Assembly (NCBI RefSeq): GCF_900142445.1
Contig: NZ_FRAV01000010.1
Coordinates: 62,001 to 126,000, forward strand
Length of the DNA: 64,000 bases
Source of the DNA: Chryseobacterium polytrichastri
GTDB lineage: Bacteria > Bacteroidota > Bacteroidia > Flavobacteriales > Weeksellaceae
Direction: 5' to 3'
Part shown: positions 32,361-41,154 of the stretch, piece after piece
Position numbering within the stretch: position 1 is the stretch's first letter
Layout of the letters: each line of letters opens with the position of its first letter
Notes under the pieces: generated by a model
What the model was told of the DNA's origin: nothing
The model's database searches: none
What the model saw: the letters and a program-made list of their open reading frames with translations, nothing else
Position numbers and translations under genes: made by a program

Positions 32361-32981
32361 TTATTTGTTTACTTGGGTTAATTGCTTACCCCACATTGGT
32401 AGTGTACTGCTCGTAGAATTCTTACCCTCAAATCCGCTTGCTGCTTTTTTTAATAATATTTCGGCTGCTGTTTTATCACCTGATTTTTCCTTCATTCTGG
32501 CTTTTAGAATTGCCAACCTTGGATTGTTTGGTGAAGCTGCTTCGGCTTTTGCTATTATTTTTGAAATGATATCTAAATCTTTTTGTACATCAGTAGATTC
32601 ATTGATTTGTATTTTTTGAAAGTATATCAGCCCAATCAGAATGTTAATTTCTGCATTATCTTGCTGAGAGCTTAATGCTCCATTTGCAAATTTTACTGCA
32701 AGGGCATTAGATGCTGAAAGGTCCTCATGAGTCGTTTGATTTATCTGAACCTCTGTTTTAAGATACATTGAAACAGCTGCATAATAATATGCTAGCCATC
32801 TTTCTGAAGTTTTGGTACTGGTGAATTTAGAAAACTTTTGAAAAAGATTATCATAATCACTTTTTGTTTTAGCGGTATTTGTTTGTAAAACAGATTGTTG
32901 GAAGTCTTTTTCTGTGTAGGATTGAGCATTTGCTGAAATGCCAGCCACGAAAAAGCTTAAAATTAGTAGAAGTTTTTTCAT
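32361..32981 (-). CDS. Small secreted helical (TPR-like) protein
   Basis: A 206-residue protein with a signal peptide (MKKLLLILSFFVAGISANAQ). The mature part is helical and contains repeat-like segments (YDNLFQKFSKFTS, WLAYYYAAVSMYL, NNPRLAILKARMKEKSGDKTAAEILLKKA) that resemble tetratricopeptide repeats; the last one is the clearest. It precedes the fourth T9SS gene by 28 bp, so the two share a transcript from the TATATTTG element at 33002-33009. A periplasmic adaptor or partner for the surface protein is a guess. Confidence 0.75.
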   Translation of the reverse strand: MKKLLLILSFFVAGISANAQSYTEKDFQQSVLQTNTAKTKSDYDNLFQKFSKFTSTKTSERWLAYYYAAVSMYLKTEVQINQTTHEDLSASNALAVKFANGALSSQQDNAEINILIGLIYFQKIQINESTDVQKDLDIISKIIAKAEAASPNNPRLAILKARMKEKSGDKTAAEILLKKAASGFEGKNSTSSTLPMWGKQLTQVNK

Positions 32982-33001
32982 AAAGGGGGATTTTTATAAA
33001 G

Positions 33002-33009
33002 CAAATATA
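33002..33009 (-). promoter_or_regulatory. -7 element TATATTTG for the TPR-like / fourth T9SS gene unit
   Basis: A perfect TAnnTTTG match on the minus strand, 20 nt before the ATG. The leader between them contains AATCCCCCTT, also found in the leader of the lipoprotein gene at 44695. Confidence 0.55.
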
Positions 33010-33071
33010 AATAATTATTAACGTTGAATTGAAGTTTTTGTGATTTATTTAATAAATCACACTTATAAGTC

Positions 33072-34307
33072 TTAATATTGCATTTTTCTTAGCTTGGGAT
33101 TTGTGCTTGCTACAAGCAAAGCAACCAATACAGTCATTGTTCCTCCAAATACTACAGAGCGCACTACTCCTAGTAATTTTGCCATAACGCCACTTTCAAA
33201 TTGTCCCATTTCGTTGCTAGACATAATAAAAATGGAATTCACACTTAAAACACGTCCTCTTATATGATCTGGTGTTTTCAGTTGAACAATGGTTCCTCTT
33301 ATTACTACAGAGATTCCATCAAGCATTCCGCTTAATACCAAAAACATAAATGAAAGCCAATAAATATGAGATAATCCAAAACCTATAATACATAACCCAA
33401 ATCCGGTTACTACACCAAGCAATACTTTTCCTTGGTTTTTCCTTAACGGAATAATAGATAACATTATTATAATACACATTGAACCAATGTCTGAAGCAGC
33501 ATTTAGTAGCCCAAAACCTTCGGCGCCTACTTTTAGGATGTCAGTGGCAAATACAGGAATCATGGCAACAGCTCCTCCAAATAAAACAGCAAACATATCG
33601 AGGCATAGTGCACCTAAGATCTCTTTGGTTTTAAAGATGTAAGAAATTCCCTCACGCATACTTTCAACCACATTTACCTCTTCTTTTTTATGTTCAGAAT
33701 ATTGTTTTTTTAACTGCCAGAAAAATAATGAAGCGAAAAATATTAATGAAATGATAACAACTAAGGTCCATTTTACTCCAAAATAACCAATAAGGAATCC
33801 TCCAACTGCGTGCCCGCAAACAGACGATATCAGGAAAGTAGCCTGATTTAAAGTGACAGCATTGGGTAGATTTTCTTTTTTAACGATTTTTGGAATCATA
33901 GAAGGGACAATAGGACCAATGAAGGCCCGAGCAATTCCTGTGAAAAAAATAACAGCGTAGATGAAATAGGTAATTTGATGTCCAGTAAAATGCATTTCTA
34001 CATTAAGAAAAGCGGGAATCAATAATAAACCAATAAGGAAAACATAGGTGTAATTACAAATGAGTAGGAGCCTCTTTTTTTCATTCATATCAATAACATG
34101 GCCTGCGTATAAAGCACAGCTTACTGCGGGAATTACTTCCGAAAGACCAATCAAGCCAATTGAAAAAGGATCTTTTGTTAATTGATACACCCACCATCCA
34201 AGTAAAGTAGCGAGCATTCTAAAGGCTAAAACTATAAAAAATCTTCCTGTAAGAAGATTTCTGAATTCAACATTTTGCAATGTTTTTAGCGGGGTAAACG
34301 AAATCAT
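33072..34307 (-). CDS. Major facilitator superfamily transporter
   Basis: A 411-residue inner-membrane transporter with about 12 hydrophobic helices. The start (NVEFRNLLTGRFFIVLAFRMLATLLGWWVYQLTKDPFSIGLIGLSEVIPA) matches the EntS/MFS-3 type of exporter family, which includes siderophore and drug exporters. The loop after helix 2 (GHVIDMNEKKRLLL) is the MFS motif-A region, slightly atypical. The substrate is unknown. A TATTTTTG element ends 3 nt before the ATG, predicting a leaderless mRNA, and a near-perfect palindrome at 34317-34342 abuts it. Confidence 0.88.
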   Translation of the reverse strand: MISFTPLKTLQNVEFRNLLTGRFFIVLAFRMLATLLGWWVYQLTKDPFSIGLIGLSEVIPAVSCALYAGHVIDMNEKKRLLLICNYTYVFLIGLLLIPAFLNVEMHFTGHQITYFIYAVIFFTGIARAFIGPIVPSMIPKIVKKENLPNAVTLNQATFLISSVCGHAVGGFLIGYFGVKWTLVVIISLIFFASLFFWQLKKQYSEHKKEEVNVVESMREGISYIFKTKEILGALCLDMFAVLFGGAVAMIPVFATDILKVGAEGFGLLNAASDIGSMCIIIMLSIIPLRKNQGKVLLGVVTGFGLCIIGFGLSHIYWLSFMFLVLSGMLDGISVVIRGTIVQLKTPDHIRGRVLSVNSIFIMSSNEMGQFESGVMAKLLGVVRSVVFGGTMTVLVALLVASTNPKLRKMQY

Positions 34308-34310
34308 TCA

Positions 34311-34342
34311 CAAAAATAGCCCTAAATATTCATTTAAGGCTA
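34311..34342 (-). promoter_or_regulatory. Leaderless-type promoter of the MFS gene with abutting palindrome
   Basis: A TATTTTTG element at 34311-34318 ends 3 nt before the ATG. Upstream of it TAGCCCTAAAT and ATTTAAGGCTA (34317-34327 and 34332-34342) form an 11-bp dyad with one mismatch and a 4-nt centre. Its place between the -7 and the expected -33 region suits a repressor operator, though no regulator gene is adjacent. Confidence 0.45.
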
Positions 34343-34400
34343 GTGATATTATGATTTTTTAAATGATAAATCAAATGGAAGCTGAAAGATAAAATCTATT

Positions 34401-34763
34401 TTAGTCAGCTCTTGAAGAGCTTAAAACTAATGCTGCAACACCGGCTGCTCCAATAACAACAGCTCCTGCAGTAATTCTTGCTTTTCTGCTGTCTCTTACA
34501 GAGGCTACATTAGATTTTGGAATAATAACTTCTGTACTGTCTTTTTTTCCGGCTGTACCAACAAGATTATTGCCATCTACATTACGGAATAACATTTTTT
34601 GTTTTTTAGAACCGTCTTTCATTTTAACCACATACATTTTTCCTGCTTCAAGGTTAGAATAATTATTCTTAGAAATGTCTTCAGTATATTTTGTAGTTGC
34701 ACAAGATGAAATTACAAATAAAGACGTTAACAAAGATGATTTTAAAAGTACAGATGCTTTCAT
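34401..34763 (-). CDS. Small lipoprotein of unknown function
   Basis: A 120-residue protein with an N-terminal hydrophobic stretch and lipobox-like VISSCATTKY, so Cys21 would be lipidated. A small beta-rich domain follows (GKMYVVKMKDGSKKQKMLFRNVDGNNLVGTAGKKDST), and a second hydrophobic stretch lies near the C-terminus (AGAVVIGAAGVAALVLSS), which could cross or insert in a membrane. No family recognised. A TAAATTTG element at 34782-34789 lies about 18 nt upstream. Confidence 0.75.
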   Translation of the reverse strand: MKASVLLKSSLLTSLFVISSCATTKYTEDISKNNYSNLEAGKMYVVKMKDGSKKQKMLFRNVDGNNLVGTAGKKDSTEVIIPKSNVASVRDSRKARITAGAVVIGAAGVAALVLSSSRAD

Positions 34764-34781
34764 TCTTATTTTTTAGTTTTC

Positions 34782-34789
34782 CAAATTTA
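34782..34789 (-). promoter_or_regulatory. -7 element TAAATTTG for the small lipoprotein
   Basis: A perfect TAnnTTTG match on the minus strand, 18 nt before the ATG of the 34401-34763 gene. Confidence 0.55.
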
Positions 34790-34832
34790 TAATTTTTTTC
34801 GAATAAACGTTTCCTGAATTAAAAAAATGTGT

Positions 34833-36332
34833 TTAAAATTTATAGATTTCTAATAAATCTGCTATTTTTCTATCATTTGCCAGTCTTGGAGTTTTATTTT
34901 GTCCTCCCAATTTTCCCTGAGATTTTGCATATTCATGAAAAGCATTCTTTTTTAATTTACTGATATGAAGTTTCTGGAGAATATTTCCAGAGATCAAATC
35001 ATCATAATAGGTGTTGCGATTTCTGAGTTGTTCGTCCAGTTCATTTTTAAAGATTTCCAAATTTTCTGGCTCTTTATCAAATTCTATGAACCATTCGTGA
35101 TAGGGAAGTCCTTCTGTAGGATTAACCTGTGGCGCAAGATGGAACTCAGTAATTTGAGCAGGATGTTTTTCTAAGGTTGCTTTAAGCGCTTCTTCCACTT
35201 CAAAGGCAATAACGTGTTCTCCGAAAGCTGAAGTGAAATGTTTTGTTCTTCCGCTTACTAAAATTCGGTACGGATTTTTATCAATAAATCTTACAACATC
35301 ACCAATTGAATATGCCCACAAACCCGAATTTGTTGTTAAGATTAATGCATAATCTTTATTCAGCTCAACTTCTTTTAAGGTTAATCTTCTTGCATTTGGT
35401 TTTCCATATTCTTCTAAAGGAATAAATTCATAGAAAATTCCATGATTGGTTAAAAGCAAAAGTCCTTCTTTTGTATAATCATCTTGAAAAGCGAAAAAAC
35501 CTTCTGAAGCAGGAAATGTTTGAATAATATCAACTTTTCCACCTAATAATTCTTCCATCTTATCGCGGTAAGGTTCGTAATTTACTCCGCCCGTAACAAT
35601 TAGTTGAAGGTTAGGAAAAATTTGCTTGATCTTTTTACCATTCTTTTCAATTAATTTTTCAAAATACATAATCAGCCAAGGTGGGATCCCTGAAATCAAT
35701 GTCATGTTTTCTTTTTCGGTCTCCTCGACGATTTTTTCTACTTTGGCTTCCCAATCATCAATCATATTGGTTTCCCAACTTGGTAAACGGTTTTTTTGTA
35801 GATAATTAGGAATGTGATGAGCAACAATTCCTGAAAGACGTCCTGTTTTTATTCCAAATACTTCTTCCAATTCAGGGCTTCCCTGTAAAAAGATCATTTT
35901 ACCTTTTACAAATTCAGCGCTGTTTTTCTGTGCTATATAATGAAATAATGCACTTTGAGCTCCGGCAATTTGGTAGGGCATTGCTTCTTTAGAAATCGGA
36001 ATGTATTTTGATCCCGAGGTGGTGCCAGAAGTTTTGGCAAAATATTCCGGAGTTTCTGTCCATAGAATATTGGCCTGTCCTTTTTTTACTCTTTCAATAT
36101 AAGGTTTAAGATCTTCATAGTCTGCAATAGAAACTCTTTCCTGAAATTCTTTAATGGAATGAATATTTTCAAAATCATGTTCTCTTCCAAACAATGTTTT
36201 TTTAGCTGTTTCTACTAAAGATAAAAGTAGTTCTTCTTGATTTTTTTCTGGGTTTTGCTTGAATTCTTCAGCTTTTTGAACATGCTTTTTTGCCCAAACA
36301 AGTGCTATATTTTTCTTGAGAAAGTTTAACAT
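34833..36332 (-). CDS. GH3 auxin-responsive promoter family protein (acyl-adenylating)
   Basis: A 499-residue member of the GH3 family of ANL-type acyl-adenylating enzymes. The family P-loop-like motif is AKTSGTTSGSKYIP near residue 105. Further ANL-like segments are LIVTGGVNYEPYRDKM, YSIGDVVRFIDKNPYRILVSGRTKHFTSAFGEHV, and a C-terminal domain with YHEWFIEF. Plant GH3 proteins join amino acids to acyl acids; bacterial homologues are common in Bacteroidetes and their substrates are mostly unknown. A TAAATTTG element ends 4 nt before the ATG, predicting a leaderless mRNA. Confidence 0.92.
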   Translation of the reverse strand: MLNFLKKNIALVWAKKHVQKAEEFKQNPEKNQEELLLSLVETAKKTLFGREHDFENIHSIKEFQERVSIADYEDLKPYIERVKKGQANILWTETPEYFAKTSGTTSGSKYIPISKEAMPYQIAGAQSALFHYIAQKNSAEFVKGKMIFLQGSPELEEVFGIKTGRLSGIVAHHIPNYLQKNRLPSWETNMIDDWEAKVEKIVEETEKENMTLISGIPPWLIMYFEKLIEKNGKKIKQIFPNLQLIVTGGVNYEPYRDKMEELLGGKVDIIQTFPASEGFFAFQDDYTKEGLLLLTNHGIFYEFIPLEEYGKPNARRLTLKEVELNKDYALILTTNSGLWAYSIGDVVRFIDKNPYRILVSGRTKHFTSAFGEHVIAFEVEEALKATLEKHPAQITEFHLAPQVNPTEGLPYHEWFIEFDKEPENLEIFKNELDEQLRNRNTYYDDLISGNILQKLHISKLKKNAFHEYAKSQGKLGGQNKTPRLANDRKIADLLEIYKF

Positions 36333-36336
36333 GGTT

Positions 36337-36344
36337 CAAATTTA
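36337..36344 (-). promoter_or_regulatory. -7 element TAAATTTG for the GH3 gene, predicted leaderless
   Basis: A perfect TAnnTTTG match with AACC between it and the ATG, so only 4 nt of spacing. Confidence 0.55.
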
Positions 36345-36394
36345 TAAATAACTAAATAATTTGATGGCATTTTAATGAAATATGAAATAAAAAA

Positions 36395-36419
36395 AACCGA
36401 TGAATGAGTCTCATCGGTT
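36395..36419 (-). terminator. Terminator of the KKDGTPDKRYKE-repeat gene
   Basis: AACCGATGA pairs with TCATCGGTT around a 7-nt loop and is followed by a long T-run on the minus strand. It isolates the small gene from the GH3 gene. Confidence 0.9.
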
Positions 36420-36460
36420 CTTCGAAATTTGATTATGAAAATAACAACTATAAGTTGAGT

Positions 36461-36751
36461 TTATTTGTTTTCTTTATACCTTTTATCTGGGGTACCATCT
36501 TTTTTCAGATGCTGACTTTCTTTATATCTTTTGTCTGGTGTTCCGTCTTTTTTCATTTTAACAGCCGGAGTTGAGGGTGTTGCAGGCTTAGCTACTTTAG
36601 TGTCTGCAACTTTAGCTGCTTTTGTATCTACTGCTTTAGCTGTTTTTGTTACCTGTTGATGAGCTTTAGTAGCTGTTGCCGGAGCAACTTGTTGAGCCGT
36701 TGCAAATCCTAGTCCTAATACTAGTGACATTGCAGTTATTAATTTTTTCAT
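36461..36751 (-). CDS. Small secreted Lys/Thr/Ala-rich protein with KKDGTPDKRYKE repeats
   Basis: A 96-residue exported protein. A signal peptide (MKKLITAMSLVLGLGFATA) is followed by an Ala/Lys/Thr/Val low-complexity region with short repeats (KAVDTKAAKVADTKVA) and two copies of a KKDGTPDKRYKE motif at the C-terminus. Small proteins with this motif occur widely in flavobacteria (from memory); no function is known. The mature part is very basic and probably unfolded. It has its own TAACTTTG promoter element and a strong terminator, so it is a single-gene unit, possibly highly expressed. Confidence 0.75.
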   Translation of the reverse strand: MKKLITAMSLVLGLGFATAQQVAPATATKAHQQVTKTAKAVDTKAAKVADTKVAKPATPSTPAVKMKKDGTPDKRYKESQHLKKDGTPDKRYKENK

Positions 36752-36779
36752 AATAATTGTATTATTTGTTTTGTTGAAT

Positions 36780-36787
36780 CAAAGTTA
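36780..36787 (-). promoter_or_regulatory. -7 element TAACTTTG for the KKDGTPDKRYKE-repeat gene
   Basis: A perfect TAnnTTTG match on the minus strand, 28 nt upstream of the ATG. Confidence 0.5.
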
Positions 36788-36950
36788 AGCAAAAATTGGG
36801 CTGAAAAATCTAACACATAGAAACTTAACTAAAGTTTATTACAGCTTAAAAAAAAATTAAAGCTGTTTAATAATCTATCAAAGCTTTCTACGATATAGGA
36901 GCATTTAAAATATTTTTTTAAAATTTAAAATTTTGGATTGCTTTAAAATA

Positions 36951-36983
36951 AAAACCTGCTTTCAAAAAAAGGAAGCAGGTTTT
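36951..36983 (-). terminator. Terminator of the small lipoprotein gene at 37006
   Basis: AAAACCTGCTT pairs with AAGCAGGTTTT around an 11-nt loop, with T-rich sequence after it on the minus strand. Confidence 0.85.
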
Positions 36984-37005
36984 ACTGTATATCTAAATAA
37001 TTAGT

Positions 37006-37401
37006 TTAACGTTTACAATCGGCAGTCCAATTCTTGCCATCTTTGGTGTATAAAATTCTCACATGGTTGTTTTCAACTCTTATGTAAGCTGTCGTATTCG
37101 AACCTACCATTACTATAGTATTTTCTCCTGTTTTTTCAACATCAATCCCGTTAAGAGGCGGAATGTCGTTGGAGAATGCAAAGTTGTATTTTGTTCCGCT
37201 TACGACTTTGGTTATAAATATACTTCCTTCGGTTGTACTGATGTTTTTCTCGGTATCATTGTAAGATACACTTCCTTTATAAATTCCTGCGAAAGCATCG
37301 TCTTTTGTTACATCTTCTTCGCTGCTGCAAGATGAAAAAGAGATTGCTGTAAAAAGTACCAGCATGAAAATTCCTAAAGTTTTAATTGTTTTTAGCATCA
37401 T
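37006..37401 (-). CDS. Small lipoprotein of unknown function
   Basis: A 131-residue protein with a lipoprotein signal: a hydrophobic core (LGIFMLVLFTAI) and the lipobox-like SFSSCSSEEDV. The mature part is beta-rich with alternating polar and hydrophobic residues (YKGSVSYNDTEKNISTTEG, TTAYIRVENNHVRILYTKDG), suggesting a small beta-barrel or lipocalin-like fold. No family recognised. A second Met follows the first, so the start is uncertain by one codon. It is flanked by its own terminator and diverges from mfd. Confidence 0.75.
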   Translation of the reverse strand: MMLKTIKTLGIFMLVLFTAISFSSCSSEEDVTKDDAFAGIYKGSVSYNDTEKNISTTEGSIFITKVVSGTKYNFAFSNDIPPLNGIDVEKTGENTIVMVGSNTTAYIRVENNHVRILYTKDGKNWTADCKR

Positions 37402-37578
37402 TTTTCGTTTAAATGTTAGGTGGCGTAACTTCCAAACATTATGCCGTGAATAGGTTTTATTGGTGTTTTAACTTTTAATTAAACCTTTTGGCAATTATTG
37501 TGATTTAGCGGTTTTTTAATGTTCTAGCTTAAATTTTGTACACATCATAATCATCATTTTAAAGAAAAAAAATATCCC

Positions 37579-37623
37579 TACCTTTGTTTTGTCTTAAACG
37601 ATTTCGGAAAACTCCCGAAATCG
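37579..37623 (+). promoter_or_regulatory. Promoter and leader hairpin of mfd
   Basis: TACCTTTG at 37579-37586 is a perfect TAnnTTTG match. The leader that follows contains a 9-bp perfect hairpin, CGATTTCGG at 37599-37607 against CCGAAATCG at 37615-37623, with a 7-nt loop. The hairpin would lie near the RNA 5' end, 27 nt before the mfd ATG, and could affect stability or translation. Confidence 0.55.
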
Positions 37624-37650
37624 CTTTTGGCGTTTATACCGTTACTATTT

Positions 37651-40600
37651 ATGCAGTTAAAAACAATCAACGAAAAGTTTCTTCCGGATTTATTACAAAA
37701 GGAATTTGGAAAAGAAATTTTTACACAGCTGGAAAATAATCAACATATTTCTGTAAGAGGAAGTGCAGGCTCTTCGGCTTCTATTTTTGTTGCCGAGCTT
37801 TTTTTAACCCGGAAACATACCGTTCTTTATATTATAGATGATAAAGAAGATGCTCTTTATGTAAATACAGAAATGGAAGATTTGTTGGGAAAAGAGAAAG
37901 TCTTGTATTTCCCGGCAACACATCTTGAGCCTTATCAGGTTGAGAAAACACAGAATGCCAATTTGGTGTTGAGAACTGAGGTTTTAAATAAAATAAATTC
38001 AAGTAAGTCTCCAAAGGTAATTGTTGCCTATTCGGGGGCTTTATCGGAAAAGGTTCTAAAGAAAGAAGATTTTAAAGCCATTTCCCATCAAATTAAAGTA
38101 GGTGATCAACTTGACTTTGATTTTGTGGATGAACTGCTTACGCATTATAATTTTCAGCAGACGGATTTTGTTTCCGAGCCGGGAGAGTTTTCGGTAAGAG
38201 GGGGAATTGTAGACGTATTTTCTTATTCTTATGAGAAGCCTTACCGTATTACCTTTTTTGGAAATGAAGTTGAGAGCATAAAAACATTTGATATTGAAAC
38301 GCAGCTTTCTATTGAAAAAGTAAAAGAACTGCAATTGGTTTCAAATATGAACTTTTCAGTTGCGGGAACCAGAGTTTCTTTGCTGCAATTATTACCGAAA
38401 GAGAGTTTTATTGTTTCTAAAAATGGGGTTGTTGGGATTCAAAGAATTAAAACATTTTACGAAAAGTCTTTAGAGAAATTTGAAACATTAAGTAAAGATA
38501 TTGCCCACAGAGCGCCACAGGAATTATTTATTTCTGACCAAGAGTTTTTATTTGATTATAAAAAATTTAAAACTATTGATTTTAGCAGTGTTCCAATCGA
38601 TGGATTAAAAGATAATACTGAGATTAAAATTGAACAAACTTCACAGCCTTCTTTTCATAAAAACTTTGAACTTTTAATTGAAGATTTAGAAGAAAAGCAG
38701 GAGGAAGGTTTTGATACTTGGATCTCTTTTTCTACAGAAAAACAAAGGGAAAGACTCCAGTCAATTTTTGAAGAACTGGAACATGAAGTACCGTTTAAAA
38801 GCTTTAAATCTGAACTTCATGAAGGATTTGTAGATAATGATCACAAAATTTTGGTATATACAGACCATCAGATCTTTGACCGTTATCAACGATATAAAGC
38901 AAAAAACAATTTTGCGAAATCAGAGCAGCTTACCTTAAAGGATTTAATGTCTCTGAAAATAGGAGATTATATTGCCCACATTGATCATGGGATTGGAAAA
39001 TTCATGGGATTGGTGAAGGTGAATAATGACGGTAAAATTCAGGAATGTTTTAAACTGACCTATAAAAATGGAGACTTATTGTATGTAAGTATTCATTCGC
39101 TTCATAAAATTTCGAAGTTCAACGGTCCGGACGGAAAAGAAATTGTTCTAAGCAAATTGGGATCGCCGACTTGGAAATCATTGAAGCAAAAAACAAAAGC
39201 TAAAGTAAAACAGATTGCTTTTGATCTTATCAGATTATATGCTCAAAGAAAAACAGCTAAAGGTTTTGCTTTTACACCAGATTCTTACCTTCAGAATGAA
39301 TTGGAAGCCAGTTTTATTTATGAAGATACTCCAGATCAGGAAAAGGCAACCATTGATGTGAAAAAAGATATGGAAGCTGATACGGTGATGGATAGGCTTG
39401 TATGTGGAGATGTAGGTTTCGGTAAAACCGAAGTAGCTGTTCGTGCTGCATTCAAAGCGGCAACAGATGGTAAACAGGTGGCTATTCTAGTTCCAACTAC
39501 AATCTTGGCTTTCCAACATTACAGAAGTTTTAAAGAAAGGTTAAAAGATTTTCCTGTAACGGTTTCTTATGTGAACCGATTCAGAACAGCCAAGCAGAAA
39601 TCTGAAACTTTGGCTGATCTAAAGAATGGAAAAGTTGATATTATTATAGGAACGCATCAGCTGGCAAGCGCAAGTGTTAAGTTTAAAGATTTAGGTTTAT
39701 TGATTATTGATGAAGAACATAAGTTTGGAGTTTCAGTAAAAGATAAATTAAAGACACTTAAAAGCAATGTGGATACCTTGACTTTAACGGCAACGCCAAT
39801 TCCGAGAACATTGCAGTTTTCATTAATGGCAGCGCGAGATTTATCAGTTATTAAAACACCACCACCAAACAGACAACCTGTGGAAACGCAGCTTGTGGGA
39901 TTTAATGAAGAAACAATTCGTGATGCGGTGTCTTACGAGTTACAAAGAGACGGACAGGTCTATTTTATTAATAATAGAATTGAAAACCTTAAGGATATTG
40001 CAGGATTAATTCAGCGACTGGTTCCTGATGCGCGAGTGATCACTGGTCACGGACAAATGGAAGGAAAGCAGCTTGAGAAAAACGTTCTTGATTTTATGGA
40101 AGGTAAATATGACGTTTTAGTTTCTACAACGATTATAGAAAGTGGAGTAGATGTTCCTAATGCCAATACCATTTTTATTAATGATGCTCAAAGATTTGGT
40201 ATGGCAGATCTTCACCAAATGCGTGGAAGAGTAGGACGAAGCAATAGAAAAGCTTTTTGTTATTTAATCACTCCGCCGTATGATATGATGACTTCAGATG
40301 CGAGAAAGCGTCTGGAAGCAATTGAGCAGTTTTCTGATCTTGGAAGTGGTTTCCAGATTGCTATGAAAGATTTGGAAATCCGTGGTGCAGGAGATTTACT
40401 AGGAGCGGAACAGAGTGGATTTATCAATGAAATGGGTTTTGAAACCTATCAAAAGTTGATGCAGGAAGCGCTTGAAGAACTAAAAGATGATAAGGATTTT
40501 GAGAACTTATTTGATAATGAAGAAGACCGAAATAAGCTCTTTAAATCTGTGAAAGATGTTAATATTGATACTGATTTAGAGTTAATGCTTCCTGATTTTT

Positions 40601-41019
40601 ATATATCAAATACAGAAGAACGATTATTGCTTTATCAAACGCTTGCGGAGATTAATAATGAGGCAGATTTACAAAAATTCGAGTTTGAATTGATTGATCG
40701 CTTTGGAAATTTACCAAAAGAAGCAATTAATTTATTAAAAAGTGTTTCGTTAAAATGGCTCGCTTCCGACATCGGTTTTGAGAAAATTGTCATGAAAAAT
40801 GGGGTGTTTTTAGGCTACTTTCCAAGCAACCCTCAAGACAAATTTTACCAAACAAGCAAGTTTAAAAACATTATTAGTTACCTCACATCAAATCCTGCAG
40901 AAGCCCAACTGAAGGAGAAAGTAAGCAAGGATGGAAATCACCTTATGATGAGAAAAGATAACATAATAAATGTCGATGAGGTGAATAATCTTCTAAAATC
41001 TATCCTTAAAAATGACTAA
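37651..41019 (+). CDS. mfd: Transcription-repair coupling factor
   Basis: A 1122-residue SF2 translocase that removes stalled RNA polymerase and recruits the UvrABC excision machinery. The N-terminal UvrB-like part contains FVSEPGEFSVRGGIVDVFSY. The RNA-polymerase-interacting domain is around IGDYIAHIDHGIGKFMGLVKV. The motor has Walker A CGDVGFGKTEVAVRAAF, Walker B LLIIDEEHKFGV, and ATPIPRTLQFSLMAARDLSVI. Motif VI is HQMRGRVGRSNRKAFCYL. A C-terminal TRCF domain completes it. I took the ATG at 37651 (MQLKTINEKF) instead of a TTG 24 bp upstream, since the extra residues add nothing family-like. Confidence 0.97.
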   Translation: MQLKTINEKFLPDLLQKEFGKEIFTQLENNQHISVRGSAGSSASIFVAELFLTRKHTVLYIIDDKEDALYVNTEMEDLLGKEKVLYFPATHLEPYQVEKTQNANLVLRTEVLNKINSSKSPKVIVAYSGALSEKVLKKEDFKAISHQIKVGDQLDFDFVDELLTHYNFQQTDFVSEPGEFSVRGGIVDVFSYSYEKPYRITFFGNEVESIKTFDIETQLSIEKVKELQLVSNMNFSVAGTRVSLLQLLPKESFIVSKNGVVGIQRIKTFYEKSLEKFETLSKDIAHRAPQELFISDQEFLFDYKKFKTIDFSSVPIDGLKDNTEIKIEQTSQPSFHKNFELLIEDLEEKQEEGFDTWISFSTEKQRERLQSIFEELEHEVPFKSFKSELHEGFVDNDHKILVYTDHQIFDRYQRYKAKNNFAKSEQLTLKDLMSLKIGDYIAHIDHGIGKFMGLVKVNNDGKIQECFKLTYKNGDLLYVSIHSLHKISKFNGPDGKEIVLSKLGSPTWKSLKQKTKAKVKQIAFDLIRLYAQRKTAKGFAFTPDSYLQNELEASFIYEDTPDQEKATIDVKKDMEADTVMDRLVCGDVGFGKTEVAVRAAFKAATDGKQVAILVPTTILAFQHYRSFKERLKDFPVTVSYVNRFRTAKQKSETLADLKNGKVDIIIGTHQLASASVKFKDLGLLIIDEEHKFGVSVKDKLKTLKSNVDTLTLTATPIPRTLQFSLMAARDLSVIKTPPPNRQPVETQLVGFNEETIRDAVSYELQRDGQVYFINNRIENLKDIAGLIQRLVPDARVITGHGQMEGKQLEKNVLDFMEGKYDVLVSTTIIESGVDVPNANTIFINDAQRFGMADLHQMRGRVGRSNRKAFCYLITPPYDMMTSDARKRLEAIEQFSDLGSGFQIAMKDLEIRGAGDLLGAEQSGFINEMGFETYQKLMQEALEELKDDKDFENLFDNEEDRNKLFKSVKDVNIDTDLELMLPDFYISNTEERLLLYQTLAEINNEADLQKFEFELIDRFGNLPKEAINLLKSVSLKWLASDIGFEKIVMKNGVFLGYFPSNPQDKFYQTSKFKNIISYLTSNPAEAQLKEKVSKDGNHLMMRKDNIINVDEVNNLLKSILKND

Positions 41020-41135
41020 ATAATTCGCCAAAAGTAGAAATAATTCTACTTTTGTATGTTATTAATTCTATGCCGTAATTAACTTATTTCTATGAACTTA
41101 TGATAAGTTAATTCTACTTTTCGCATAATATTTTA

Positions 41136-41143
41136 TACCTTTG
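41136..41143 (+). promoter_or_regulatory. -7 element TACCTTTG for the three-gene secreted-protein operon
   Basis: A perfect TAnnTTTG match ending 11 nt before the ATG of the first gene. It uses the same variant as the mfd promoter. Confidence 0.55.
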
Positions 41144-41154
41144 CAGCCCTTATT

